24,000 nt of DNA, from positions 18,154 through 42,153 of the forward strand of contig NWUY0300000803.1 in assembly GCA_004151065.3 (NCBI GenBank), in the 5' to 3' direction. A program made the position numbers and the translations under genes. Below the pieces are notes generated by a model that saw only the letters and a list, made by a program, of their open reading frames with translations, ran no database searches and was not told the DNA's origin. Positions 8,797-20,623 of the stretch are shown piece by piece. Numbering within the stretch: the stretch's first letter is position 1; each line of letters starts with the position of its first letter. Source of the stretch: Larix sibirica. Its lineage: Eukaryota > Streptophyta > Pinopsida > Pinales > Pinaceae.

Positions 8797-10268
8797 ATTT
8801 CATGAATCTGGTTATTGTAGCGCTATATAAAACATTATTTCATATTCCACCTATTTCATATAGATGTGGATTTGATATTCAACAAGTTTCAATTGTAATC
8901 TCACAAGTGTCATGCCTTCCAAGTATGCATCCAAGCGTTGATATTACCAGCTGAATGATAAATTTTGAAGACAAATGTTAAGGTGTTTGACAGTTAAACT
9001 ATTATTGTGATCTACTTCATTCTTTGGTTTGAATTGATTTTGGTCTCCTTATTCGCTTCTATGAGGAGTATGAAACCTGCCCAATGCCATAAATACTTAG
9101 GATTTTATCTCAAGGCTTCAAAATTGGGATTATTCTCCTTTCTTTATTTAGTTGTTTTGGGGTAAGGAAAAGAAAAACTCCGTTTTCAAGCATTTTCTAT
9201 AGATCAAGAGTACTCACAAAAAATATGCAGGGTGGAGTTTACATGATGTATTGGAAACCTAGCTTGTCCAACAAATATTGATTGTCTCTAAAATGGTCAC
9301 ATGAGACAGAAATATATTCTACAATAAATAAAATCAATGATACTTTTCGCAAATTAAGCAATGAGCGCATGCCATTATCTTAGTGTGGTGGCGGTATTGA
9401 TTACAACAATTTCAAGCTAGCAGAGTGCTTGTTGGTTACAAGAGAGTATAAATTTAGATATTAAAGAACTTCTTCTATATTTTAAGCCATTAATTTAGCA
9501 CCAAGAGCCTCATCAAGGATCAACCTCCAGAATCTTAAGGCAACAATCGAATCATCTCCAAATTTGAAGGAAACTAACTTCACAAGATTAGCATCCAATG
9601 GTTGATCCTAAGTGTGACAAGTGACACATTTCATCAAAGAAGTAGGGGAGTGGACAATTCCATATTTCTTGAAGGGAAATTCAAGTTTTATGTTTATTTT
9701 TAGTTTTTTGTTTCCTTCCACATAACAACAGTTTGTTGTTTGTACTCGGTTATTTAGCTATATTTTTAAATGTTATGGGGATCTTCCTCAAGGAAGGATA
9801 TGAGAGGATCGAGAGATTAAGCCTTTCGAAGGGAAATGCAATAAATAAAACTACAATATTCTACAATAAATTTATGCTCTCAGATGGTGCTATTGTGGGT
9901 GAATATGCTTCTTTTATTTGCTTGAGTACAGAGTTAGCTTTTGCGTTGCATTAGTTGTTTTGTTGTTTTAGATCGAACAACAATGATTCCTTTATTGTGT
10001 GTTTCCTGAAACTAATGAGCTATATTCTTGTACATTACTCTGGGTCAAAACACTGTTCAGAAGCATAATTTCTTTACATTATTAATGTCTAGCTCACAAT
10101 GTGCATGACTTTGACTTATGAAGTGTTGTTGATATGAACCAACACTTATGTGATTTTCCTTCCCAACTATCTTTAAACTCGACCTACCTCACCAACTAAA
10201 ACTATCTCAAAATCCAAGGTGTGGTGAACTTGTCCCCCTTGTAGTCAGAGGACAACGTTTAGCACTAA
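8797..10268 (+). mobile_element. LTR 'B', diverged relative of LTR A
   Basis: Aligns with LTR A over its whole length (starting near 626 there), with roughly 10 percent substitutions by eye in sampled stretches and a conserved TATA-like TATATAAAA at 8824-8832. Similarity stops at AGCACTAA, essentially the LTR terminus. No primer-binding site follows. It could be a solo LTR, or the 3' LTR of the element at 622-5264, with heavy decay. The 73-codon ORF at 9733-9954 is inside it and is not a gene. Confidence 0.6.
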
Positions 10269-10269
10269 T

Positions 10270-11070
10270 AGTGGAAAAACAGTCTTAGTTGATTTTATGG
10301 TTTTAAAGGACCCTTCGGATATCAATATGATCCTTGGGTGTGATTATGTACATGTTATGAATGTTTTGATGTCTATGCTCTTTCATGTGATTCACAATGG
10401 AATCATTGTCACTATTGATCATCTTTCATTTGTTGATCCTCCTCATTACCCAACTTTAAACCAAGTATACCCTTTATTAGTTCCTAGTGTTTTGATAGAC
10501 ACTACCCCGCCATGGTTGAATTATGTGACCTTCTATTTGTCGTGCCCAATTTACACTAAGAAGAAGCCTCTTCATTCATGCTTACATTTTTTGGACTTGG
10601 TCCTAACAGTTGAATAGGTGATCCATTCATTCAGGGTACTAGAGCCTACTCTCCACCCTATTGGTCCAAGTGAATGTTTTGACATGTGTTCTCTCTCGGA
10701 TAATATACTTCATTCAGATGAAGCTTTCCTAGAGTATATGATCAAGCATGACATTCCTTTGGATATTGATGTCTTTTCCAAACATCATCCCTTAGATTGG
10801 ACCCAGTTGCAATAAAATATATCCCTGATTTTCCTTTTGGAGTATGATCTCACTATTTATAGATCCTCATACATTGTCATTCTTGAGTCTTTGGACTTTG
10901 TCATTGAGTTGCAAATTGGTGTTCCTGATGAGTTTGATTCTATTTGCATATTTTTCGACTCTTGCGATGATGAGTTTATTCCTGTAGACTCCATTATTTT
11001 TTTCATCTTCAATCTTCCTCATGAGTTTGATCTTGTTGATTGTAGGTCCTCGAGCCTTGGAAATATTTAG
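10270..11070 (+). pseudogene. pol: Ty3/gypsy protease C-terminus and linker, stop-interrupted
   Basis: One frame runs from just after LTR B to 11070, broken by TAG at 10615-10617 and TAA at 10813-10815. Near its start it reads SGKTVLVDFMVLKD, then ILGCDYVHVM, and after 20 more residues GIIVTIDHLSF: the layout of the C-terminal half of plant gypsy retropepsins, where a hydrophobic strand precedes the I/L-L-G-R-D motif. Here Arg of that motif is Cys. The N-terminal half with the catalytic DTG/DSG triad is missing, cut off at the LTR boundary. The rest is acidic linker-like sequence with no reverse transcriptase. The family assignment is from motif order; the interruptions are seen directly. Confidence 0.6.
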
Positions 11071-11188
11071 TCTTCACTAGTGAACTCTTCCTTGGTAATG
11101 AATATTGTTGAAGATATTAAAGTTGGAAATATTTATACAAAGTGACCTATATCAAATATTTATTTTTAGATTTTTTAGATATGATCAT

Positions 11189-11189
11189 N
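11189..11189. other. Single unknown base at second duplication junction
   Basis: The n separates the end of one 4687-base copy from the beginning of the next, just as at 2303. It is a scaffold join. Confidence 0.88.
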
Positions 11190-13484
11190 TTTAATGAATT
11201 GAAATTATTCTAGAATTAACGATGCTTGTGTTGAATACCTTTTGAGCAGATATCTGTTTCAGTACTCATTTCGGCACTAGTCGGGATAGTCAAAGGGGCT
11301 CCAAGAGACACAAGCATGCCTTTTCAGTAAAGAGACTCGACCTCCAGCTGTCATAGGTTGCAATTATGTCAAGCCAGATCGATCCCAGTTCACGTAATGC
11401 AACAGTATTCAAAATGAGAGTTCCATTGGTGTAACGGTTTGGTTGCATTTAAGCAGGGCAGTGGCATAACCTCAACGATCTTATCCTCCCACGTTTTGCA
11501 TTACAAGGATAAGACACACCATTCATGATCTCTTAATTGAACTCTCAACTCATCAGTTGTAATGCGTGAACCAAATTGTAATGCTTGTTTACCATTTTTG
11601 GGGATATGGGAATCTATATATATGTGTGTAATCTATGACAGAGGAGAGGAGAAATATACTGCACTATTATGTTGTTGAACTCATTAGTCTTCGTCACACT
11701 TTGATACCACTATAATTTTGAAGCTACAATAATGCAAGTTTGGTTTCATGATGTTTAATGTCTTCTTTTAGTCCACTGTGATATAACTTTTTAACAGCTC
11801 CTTCACCAGAACAGGAGGGCCCACCGACCTAAGAAGGTGTTGCTTTGTATTTCGTTCCTGTATGATTACTCACCACATTATTTTGAGATGTTTGTATTCC
11901 TTGTGCAAGCTCAAATTTTTGTACATGTTTGCTATCTCTTTTAACTTTATGTAGTTATTTGGTTTATTTAGTTTTGAATTGTATAAAGACTCTAGGTAAC
12001 TTTACCACTTTTGCTACTAAGAATATAGTTTTGTACCCTGTACACGTGAATACTTCCTATTTTACTCACAGATCGTTTGTATTGATGAATTCATATGTAT
12101 AAATGAATTGGCATGTGATCCTCTTCTTGTGAATTTTTATGCGAAGCTCTCCATATGTACTTATAATTTTATACCTCGAGGCTTTTCAGATTTCATAGGT
12201 ATGTTAAAACTGATTTCATTATAGTCCCTATTTCACTCTAGTTCTGCACGTGTTTATTCTTCTGTATCTTAGAAATTATAGTGTTTAGAGGAATAGCTAT
12301 TTATTGATGCATACTATTTTCCCTTTTAAATCTTTTAAGTTGTCTAGTAAGTAGTAACATAATTTAAGGATTGCAAGTAGATTCTCAAAATGAACTAGTA
12401 AATTATATATATATATATATATATTCCAGGAAAATTATTTATAGATAGAATTTAGACATTTTATCTTTTGCTTGCCCTCTTATTTTTATGTCAAATGTGT
12501 AATTCTTATTGGGATTGTATATTCAATATATTAGATTATAAATTTACAAGTAATTACTGCTCACAATACCCTTGTTTATTGAAAACAGACATTTTAGCTC
12601 TAATTGCATTATTTAACTACACATCCTGCTATACTTGACTTAGAGGCCTTAGTACCATCTTATGGGAGACGGTGCATGTCTAGATTATGATTGGTTAGGA
12701 TGTTCAAGTTAACACTTTAGAAGAACATTTGTATTCATCTATTTAACTCTAGATTTGTTTTTGTTATGTTGATGTAGTTGTTATCCCATTTTCGATCTTC
12801 CTTTCATTCACTGGTCTTTGCATTTTCGGTTCAGTACTACGTCTTTCAGTATTAGTTTATACACACAGTTCCCACTTATCTTATTTGTAAATTCTATTAG
12901 TATATAGGTATATCTCTATACATATATTCTTCAAACTGTTTCCCGTTCATCACAAATCTTTTATAATTCAGACATCACATTTTGTACAAAATTACACTTC
13001 TAGGTCATCACAAATCTATTATATTTAAATATAGTATGTTGTATAAAATCTTCATTAGGCTAGGGTTTAATCAACAGGTTCTAAGTATTATCTTCCTGCA
13101 CTATAGTATTAGGTAGAACACCTCTAGGAAATAGGGATCAGGACTATAGTTTTCACCATTAGAAGAATTATCTTTGCTTGCACAGATATTGATTACAGCT
13201 CATAAGATTACTAACCATGGTTGATTACAAGATGACTAAGGTAAATTATTAAGACATATAATTAACCTGACAATGTTCCTCCCCGCCAATGTGGGATATT
13301 ACCCACCGCACAAAAGAAAGCATCCATCCAAATGTTAAATGACCAAAATTTCTGGTTTTGTCTTTGGAATCAAGCTCAAACTACCAAGTAACTATTCAAT
13401 CAAGTGATCAACACACTAGTCCAAATGTCAAACTGTGCCCTGAATCTTGTATAATGGAGAATGTGCTCATGAGGAAGTAGAAGG

Positions 13485-14956
13485 ATTTCATGAATCTGGT
13501 TATTGTAGCGCTATATAAAACATTATTTCATATTCCACCTATTTCATATAGATGTGGATTTGATATTCAACAAGTTTCAATTGTAATCTCACAAGTGTCA
13601 TGCCTTCCAAGTATGCATCCAAGCGTTGATATTACCAGCTGAATGATAAATTTTGAAGACAAATGTTAAGGTGTTTGACAGTTAAACTATTATTGTGATC
13701 TACTTCATTCTTTGGTTTGAATTGATTTTGGTCTCCTTATTCGCTTCTATGAGGAGTATGAAACCTGCCCAATGCCATAAATACTTAGGATTTTATCTCA
13801 AGGCTTCAAAATTGGGATTATTCTCCTTTCTTTATTTAGTTGTTTTGGGGTAAGGAAAAGAAAAACTCCGTTTTCAAGCATTTTCTATAGATCAAGAGTA
13901 CTCACAAAAAATATGCAGGGTGGAGTTTACATGATGTATTGGAAACCTAGCTTGTCCAACAAATATTGATTGTCTCTAAAATGGTCACATGAGACAGAAA
14001 TATATTCTACAATAAATAAAATCAATGATACTTTTCGCAAATTAAGCAATGAGCGCATGCCATTATCTTAGTGTGGTGGCGGTATTGATTACAACAATTT
14101 CAAGCTAGCAGAGTGCTTGTTGGTTACAAGAGAGTATAAATTTAGATATTAAAGAACTTCTTCTATATTTTAAGCCATTAATTTAGCACCAAGAGCCTCA
14201 TCAAGGATCAACCTCCAGAATCTTAAGGCAACAATCGAATCATCTCCAAATTTGAAGGAAACTAACTTCACAAGATTAGCATCCAATGGTTGATCCTAAG
14301 TGTGACAAGTGACACATTTCATCAAAGAAGTAGGGGAGTGGACAATTCCATATTTCTTGAAGGGAAATTCAAGTTTTATGTTTATTTTTAGTTTTTTGTT
14401 TCCTTCCACATAACAACAGTTTGTTGTTTGTACTCGGTTATTTAGCTATATTTTTAAATGTTATGGGGATCTTCCTCAAGGAAGGATATGAGAGGATCGA
14501 GAGATTAAGCCTTTCGAAGGGAAATGCAATAAATAAAACTACAGTATTCTACAATAAATTTATGCTCTCAGATGGTGCTATTGTGGGTGAATATGCTTCT
14601 TTTATTTGCTTGAGTACAGAGTTAGCTTTTGCGTTGCATTAGTTGTTTTGTTGTTTTAGATCGAACAACAATGATTCCTTTATTGTGTGTTTCCTGAAAC
14701 TAATGAGCTATATTCTTGTACATTACTCTGGGTCAAAACACTGTTCAGAAGCATAATTTCTTTACATTATTAATGTCTAGCTCACAATGTGCATGACTTT
14801 GACTTATGAAGTGTTGTTGATATGAACCAACACTTATGTGATTTTCCTTCCCAACTATCTTTAAACTCGACCTACCTCACCAACTAAAACTATCTCAAAA
14901 TCCAAGGTGTGGTGAACTTGTCCCCCTTGTAGTCAGAGGACAACGTTTAGCACTAA
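13485..14956 (+). mobile_element. LTR 'B', second copy
   Basis: Counterpart of 8797-10268 in the duplication, nearly base-identical. It shares the TATA-like box and the same abrupt end before protease-coding sequence. Treat it as the same locus unless the duplication is shown to be real. Confidence 0.6.
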
Positions 14957-14957
14957 T

Positions 14958-15758
14958 AGTGGAAAAACAGTCTTAGTTGATTTTATGGTTTTAAAGGACC
15001 CTTCGGATATCAATATGATCCTTGGGTGTGATTATGTACATGTTATGAATGTTTTGATGTCTATGCTCTTTCATGTGATTCACAATGGAATCATTGTCAC
15101 TATTGATCATCTTTCATTTGTTGATCCTCCTCATTACCCAACTTTAAACCAAGTATACCCTTTATTAGTTCCTAGTGTTTTGATAGACACTACCCCGCCA
15201 TGGTTGAATTATGTGACCTTCTATTTGTCGTGCCCAATTTACACTAAGAAGAAGCCTCTTCATTCATGCTTACATTTTTTGGACTTGGTCCTAACAGTTG
15301 AATAGGTGATCCATTCATTCAGGGTACTAGAGCCTCCTCTCTTCCCTATTGGTCCAAGTGAATGTTTTGACATGTGTTCTCTCTCGGATAATATACTTCA
15401 TTCAGATGAAGCTTTCCTAGAGTATATGATCAAGCATGACATTCCTTTGGATATTGATGTCTTTTCCAAACATCATCCCTTAGATTGGACCCAGTTGCAA
15501 TAAAATATATCCCTGATTTTCCTTTTGGAGTATGATCTCACTATTTATAGATCCTCATACATTGTCATTCTTGAGTCTTTGGACTTTGTCATTGAGTTGC
15601 AAATTGGTGTTCCTGATGAGTTTGATTCTATTTGCATATTTTTCGACTCTTGCGATGATGAGTTTATTCCTGTAGACTCCATTATTTTTTTCATCTTCAA
15701 TCTTCCTCATGAGTTTGATCTTGTTGATTGTAGGTCCTCGAGCCTTGGAAATATTTAG
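14958..15758 (+). pseudogene. pol: Ty3/gypsy protease and linker pseudogene, second copy
   Basis: Same frame, same two internal stops (15303-15305 and 15501-15503) and the same missing N-terminal half as at 10270-11070. The only coding changes seen lie just after the first stop, where LEPTLHP is LEPPLFP. Sharing both stops shows the copies arose after the decay. Confidence 0.6.
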
Positions 15759-15876
15759 TCTTCACTAGTGAACTCTTCCTTGGTAATGAATATTGTTGAA
15801 GATATTAAAGTTGGAAATATTTATACAAAGTGACCTATATCAAATATTTATTTTTAGATTTTTTAGATATGATCAT

Positions 15877-17560
15877 GGTATTATTGTTTTTTGGAGACAG
15901 GAATTTTAGTTGGATTCATGGTTGCTTAGGGATCATTTTTTGCACGGTGTTCGATCCAATCAGGTATTTTCATAAACAAGTTACATATAGATTTATGCCT
16001 CCTGTCTATTATGATGCATCTGAACCTTTTGTTATCTGAACTTTCCATAGGGTCAAACCTGTTGGACATTGGTGCATCATCCATCTCTATCTGCATTTTG
16101 TACCAGTCCGACAGCATAGCCTACCTAACATGGGGTATCATAGTCATCACACCTTTGCAATTTTGGTGTGCTTGTTGAGTTTTTCTCATAGGATTGGGAG
16201 CCTTTATAGTTTCACCACGACTTTGAGAAGAACCCACATGCCTCTCTTTCTCCTATATTTTTGGCCATTCCCTGTAAGGCTCCCATTTTTCATCATTATG
16301 CATTTTTCTTTACTCACAACTACTTACACAACTATGCCTAATGCTTCGTTTTAGCTTTCATACTTCCATTGCATTCATCATCTTTCCCATCACTTGCATC
16401 CATAGCATTTGCATTATGAACTGTATCCTTAGAAGAAACATTTCGATGAGTGTTCACCTCTTTCCCAATACCTTTTTTGCATTTTGTTTTGCATAGGTTT
16501 GTTCCATGCATTTGTAACAGAGTTGCATGCCTGCTACACTCATTTCTTCCACTGTAATATGGCACTCTTTTATTCTTTCTCGGGATTTCATAATATGACA
16601 AAGTCAAAAAATTAAATATTCCAAAAATATGGATGGGAAAGAGTCAATTCTTATTTATGTTTGGTAGCAGTTACATTTTCCTTTGCATTGTTTTGAGTTG
16701 TTATCTCTGCAATTTGGGTTTTAGTATGGTTTTAGGAAGTTGAACTTGTTTATGCATTTTCTCCCCCGACTGGTTATTATTCTAGTCATTATGGAGAAGT
16801 CTCTTGATGTCTCATATGTCATAGACTTATGTATTTTTCATTCTTGAGTCTATGTTTCCTTAGTTACTTCTTATTTCGTGCTTATGTTCAAGGGATGTTT
16901 TTAACCTATGTCAACCACTCCTCAAAACTCTTGACTTTTGCATGTCAACCTTCCCGTATGTCAAGTACGTTTCAGAATCAATCAGTGTATCCTACCAAAT
17001 ATTTGTCCTTCTTATGTCACCTTGTTTTGGATGATGGGGGATGCCTCAATGAATTCCTTCCAGTGGATCACTTCCCATTGAATTTAGATAATTTATTATG
17101 GGACAGGGATCTAGAGTATTTTCAGTACCTTGGAACTTGAAGTCATCAGTGGTAGGTGTCCTTGCTATCGACAATGGGAATACAATAATGTACCCTTCTC
17201 ATTAGAGTCTATAGGTGTTTGACGTCAAAACATTTATTCACAATTATTAGATTGTAGTAGGTACCTTGGTAGTCATTATCATTATCGACGATTTGGATCC
17301 TATTTTTTAATGGTATACATCAATGAACATTAATCAAATGGTGTCTTATTGTGTTCAACTCCAGAACATCTATTCACATGGTTTAGACTCGTACCTGTGC
17401 TGGTGGGTTTGAAGACCTTGGGTCTATTATAACATCACATCTTTTTTTATGACTCTTGTTGTGTTGGATTGTCATTTACTCATTTTATGACACTGATTCT
17501 TATGAAGACCGATCTGTCCAGTACTTGTTTATAGTTATCTTCATTTGATTTTGAGACATA
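15877..17560. other. Degenerate sequence, probably retroelement interior
   Basis: Short ORFs occur on both strands (74 codons at 16130-16354 plus, 89 codons at 16338-16607 minus, 103 codons at 16829-17140 plus), but none shows a recognisable motif, and they change strand and frame. It follows the protease remnant and precedes a polypurine tract with an LTR-like block in the same orientation, so it may be the decayed pol-to-3'-end part of a gypsy element. I see no RT YxDD, integrase HHCC or RNase H motif. Confidence 0.35.
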
Positions 17561-17700
17561 GATCCATAGCATATTTCTTCATGGCTATGATCTCCTTTGA
17601 CATGGATCCACAGTGTTTTCATTTTCGGTGTCCATGATTACTGCTTATATATATGGATCCGTAGTGTACTTGATTTGGGGGCCATGCTCCTTGTTACCCT
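17555..17700 (+). repeat. Three imperfect tandem repeats of about 44-51 bp
   Basis: Units begin with a GATCC motif at 17561, 17605 and 17656. The second and third share GGATCC, then TAGTGT or CAGTGT, a T-rich stretch, a G-rich group and CCATG. The first unit is the most diverged. Short tandem arrays are common in the untranslated part of plant LTR elements before the 3' LTR. Confidence 0.5.
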
Positions 17701-17865
17701 TGAGCATGGGTATGCCCACCCCAAGAAGATAAAATTTTGGCTTGTTCTGTTGTAGGTTACTGCCTATGGATTGTGTTTGTTGACTTCTTCCAAGTCCAAC
17801 TTTCACATACTTCTGAATATTTATAATGTATTTCATTCATTAGTTTTCCCTATGACCTCACACAT

Positions 17866-18669
17866 TAGGGGGCATTTGTTATAGCGTATTTTTCATATCA
17901 TTGCAAAGATGTTCACTTTGTCCTTTTCTATGATCTTCATTCCCTTTGCAGACTTCCTTATCCTTCAGTGGTTCAATAATATTATCCCTTCTCAACAAAA
18001 ATTCTCAAAAAATCCCATTTTTATACACATATGTTCCTTCGCAGTGTATAACCCACTTATATGTGCCCTATCAATGTATAGCCCACTATGCCCTATTTTG
18101 AGGTAAAAAAGTAGTAATTTCTTGGGGTAAGTGAAATTAGTTTCATGGGTTCTAACCTCCCTTTTCCCATGAATAACTACCATAACTTCCCTAACTACCT
18201 CCCCAACAGTACAAAAGAGGCTAAGGAAAGGATGAGATAATACATTAGCATCCTTATGATGAAATTTGGTCCATTGAATCGACTACTTGAGTCCCAAGTT
18301 TGCAAAGTTTCCCCCATATTTGGAAATATGTATTTCCAGTAGCCTCCCCTTCCCGTCTAGTCAGAAAAATTATTTCTTGTTTTCTTGGGCTTGTTTCATG
18401 TGCATCAAGGGTAAGTTGTGCATGTATGTGTCCCAAGAGGAGGAACTTAGATTCTGGTTGCAGAACAATCTCACAATCAGTAGATGATAGCATTCACGTT
18501 TCTTGTTGTTATTTAATATATAAAGATATTTCTTTCCCTTCCCATGAGTGTGTTAAATCCTTGTTCTTTATTCTCTTGATAATTTAATGCATTTGATTTT
18601 TTAGTTAAATCTTTATATTTGGCAGCTTTCTATTTGTGTTCTTGTTTCTTTTGTGATTGTAGGTTTTCA
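17866..18669 (+). mobile_element. Polypurine tract and unrelated LTR-like block
   Basis: AGGGGG (17867-17872) is followed four bases on by TGTTATAGCG at 17877, the usual arrangement of a polypurine tract and the TG start of a 3' LTR. A TATA-like TATATAAAG lies at 18517-18525, and a candidate CA end falls at 18668-18669, giving about 793 bp. It shows no similarity to LTR A or B. A 30-base direct repeat (18045 and 18075) lies within. Without the partner LTR the limits remain guesses. Confidence 0.35.
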
Positions 18670-19330
18670 GGAACATCCTTGGATTAAAGATTGAAAGAAG
18701 GGATCTTCTACAGTTGTGGGATTATAGGTAGGCACTTGATCTCTTTGTTCCAATTTCTTAAATGTTTGTAAATATATTTTAATTTCTTTCTTAGGGGGAT
18801 TGCAAAAAGTTGTTTTATGGGGCATCGCTCTCTGATGGGTCCAACCCATACCCATTACGGGATTTTCCTCAAAACAATAGGCCCTATGGGTGTCCTAAAA
18901 TTAGGAGGATTGGTGTCCCCTAGTGATATATTGGACATAGGAGGACTATTGGATCCTTGAGGGACACTAGATGAGGAGGTAGGAGTTCCCCCAACAAATG
19001 GTGTATTAGCATCAATACTCCCATTATTACACTGGATTAAATGTTTTATATTCATGAGAGGGTCTATTTGAGAGAAGTCACGTGCATGTAAAAGAAGTGG
19101 ACTCTGAGAATTAGTGATAGAATGATTAGAATTGGCCAAGGTGGCTCAAGAATGCCCTTGACCTCAAGAGGAATGAAACCATCACTAGGAGGAGGGGTAG
19201 GATCCCTTCTATTAATTATTCATGATGAATCCCTTTGATTATCATGTCCTTCATGGTCTTGACCTTCTTCTAGTTGAACTTCCCTTTCAATATCATTCAC
19301 AATATCTTGATTTTCCACTTCTTACACACT
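18667..19330 (-). pseudogene. Minus-strand retroelement-like ORF pair, Pro/Ser-rich
   Basis: Reading right to left: an acidic stretch (about 19320-19160, one stop) containing VENQDIVNDIEREVQLEEGQ and a proline run; then a 94-codon ORF from 19139 to 18855 with a Thr/Ser/Pro/Gly-rich middle; then a 62-codon ORF from 18855 to 18667 with one His-Cys-rich part. The last two overlap by one base in TAATG. No canonical gag core or zinc knuckle is visible. The low-complexity acidic/proline-rich make-up and repeat-rich setting suggest the front part of a decayed retroelement polyprotein, but I do not recognise the family. Confidence 0.3.
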
Positions 19331-20600
19331 AGCCAATGTGTTTTGATTGAGCATTCACCTTGAATTAGGAAAATCAATGATTTTATGGGAAATACCTAAG
19401 GTCTTTTGAGAGTGATGAATTAGTTGATCAACCACCTTGAACTAACAAAAACCAACATGTGTTCACTCCACTAAAAACTCCTAAGAGATTTATAATAGTC
19501 AATAAAACTCTCCCACTTAACTTTACCAGGGTGATGAATCCCTAAACACTAAGTTTGTAATAAGTTGAATAGAAATAGCTACCAAAATTCATCTTGGGAT
19601 GATTAGGACCCAATTCTAACCAACAAAGGAATAAGAGACAATTACAGTAACTCTCTCAAAACAATCACCCAAGGTGTAAGTACCCTTGCAAAGATGGGAA
19701 CTCTCTAGGGGAGATGAGGTGGATGTTATGCATATTTCTTGGGCACCACAACTACTTCCCTCTTACAAATTAACCAAGGAATAAAACTTAAATAAAGGCA
19801 ACTTAGGTTACCAGTTTACCAAGAAACAATCGGGAAAAACAGTCATGGGTCATATTTTTACGTATAGGTAAGGAATCTAGGACTGATTCTTAGACTTGAA
19901 ACCTCAAATGGAATTTTTCTCACCCCAAGGAATTTCCACTTCACCTAAGATTATTGTACATGCATATCCCATTAAGCAAGCGAAGAGGGGAAAATTTATA
20001 TACTTACATGTAGCTTGAGCTAGATCTTGAAGCATGTTTTAGGTACCCTTTCATGACAAATGATTTCCATTACTACTGGATTTTTTCACTCCCTAACTAT
20101 TCTAATTTTTGTTTTATAGCTTCGGAGATTTTCCTCTTCAATCCTACACTAAGGCTCTAAAATTAGACTAATGGTTGGTGTTCTACAACAAAAAATCTAG
20201 TTCCTTTTAATTAATTGGTCTTTATAAAGCTATTGATTACTCAAGAATGATATGGACATGAAATTGATGATGTTAAATAATCTTATAAGAACATTAAAAT
20301 TATAAAGATACTCACAATTTAAGCCAACATAATTGCACTAATATTTCAAGAAACCTCACGTTCCAACTAACTTGTGAGAAAAACAAAACCAAAGAAATAT
20401 ATGTCTAATTGCTTATGAAAAACAACTACTCCTTTTCTTTTTCGATTGATTATGATAAAACAAAAACACTACTACAGAATCAAACTTTCAAGAAAACACT
20501 AAAATTGCACTTAAGAAATGAAGAAATTAAATCTAATTTTTTTTTATTTTTTATGCTAATGCGGAGAATTAAGGAAATATGAATCTTTAAATTTATCAAA
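19331..20600. other. Non-coding stretch, probable minus-strand element leader
   Basis: No ORF of note on either strand. Read on the minus strand it lies between a TATA-like box (20615-20623) and the Pro/Ser-rich ORFs, as a leader or LTR would. I could not place a primer-binding site or LTR terminus. Confidence 0.3.
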
Positions 20601-20614
20601 ATGCAATTAGGATT

Positions 20615-20623
20615 CTTTTATAG
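20615..20623 (-). promoter_or_regulatory. TATA-like box on the minus strand
   Basis: CTATAAAAG on the minus strand, in an otherwise T-rich context, upstream of the minus-strand ORF pair. It is a strong match to the plant TATA consensus, but a single short motif in AT-rich DNA is weak evidence. Confidence 0.25.

Larger units (their letters stand above)
6502..11188 (+). repeat. Direct duplication 2, left copy
   Basis: A 4687-base stretch that recurs at 11190-15876 with a constant offset of 4688. I saw only about seven substitutions (for example in 7022-7045, at 7713, at 9850 and three within 10640-10660), roughly 0.15 percent. It covers the inverted-repeat block, non-coding sequence, LTR B and the protease pseudogene, and its end is marked by the n at 11189. 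Confidence 0.95.
11190..15876 (+). repeat. Direct duplication 2, right copy
   Basis: Second copy of 6502-11188, with the same order of features: inverted repeat (11387), microsatellite (12404), LTR B (13485-14956) and protease remnant (14958-15758). The sequence runs on naturally past 15876, whereas the left copy is cut off by the n at the same point. This is the geometry of two overlapping contigs laid end to end. Confidence 0.95.

Noticed and set aside
9733-14642. Repeated 73-codon ORF as a conserved gene
   Set aside because: It lies inside LTR B, is repeated only because of the 4687-bp duplication, and is not open in LTR A.
743-15876. Biological tandem amplification of retroelements
   Set aside because: Both junctions coincide with single unknown bases and the copies share decayed stops and microsatellite length, so an assembly cause is simpler.
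15926-18587. Several short ORFs of 60-103 codons on both strands
   Set aside because: They overlap each other on opposite strands, lack motifs or splice context, and have the length expected by chance in AT-rich DNA.
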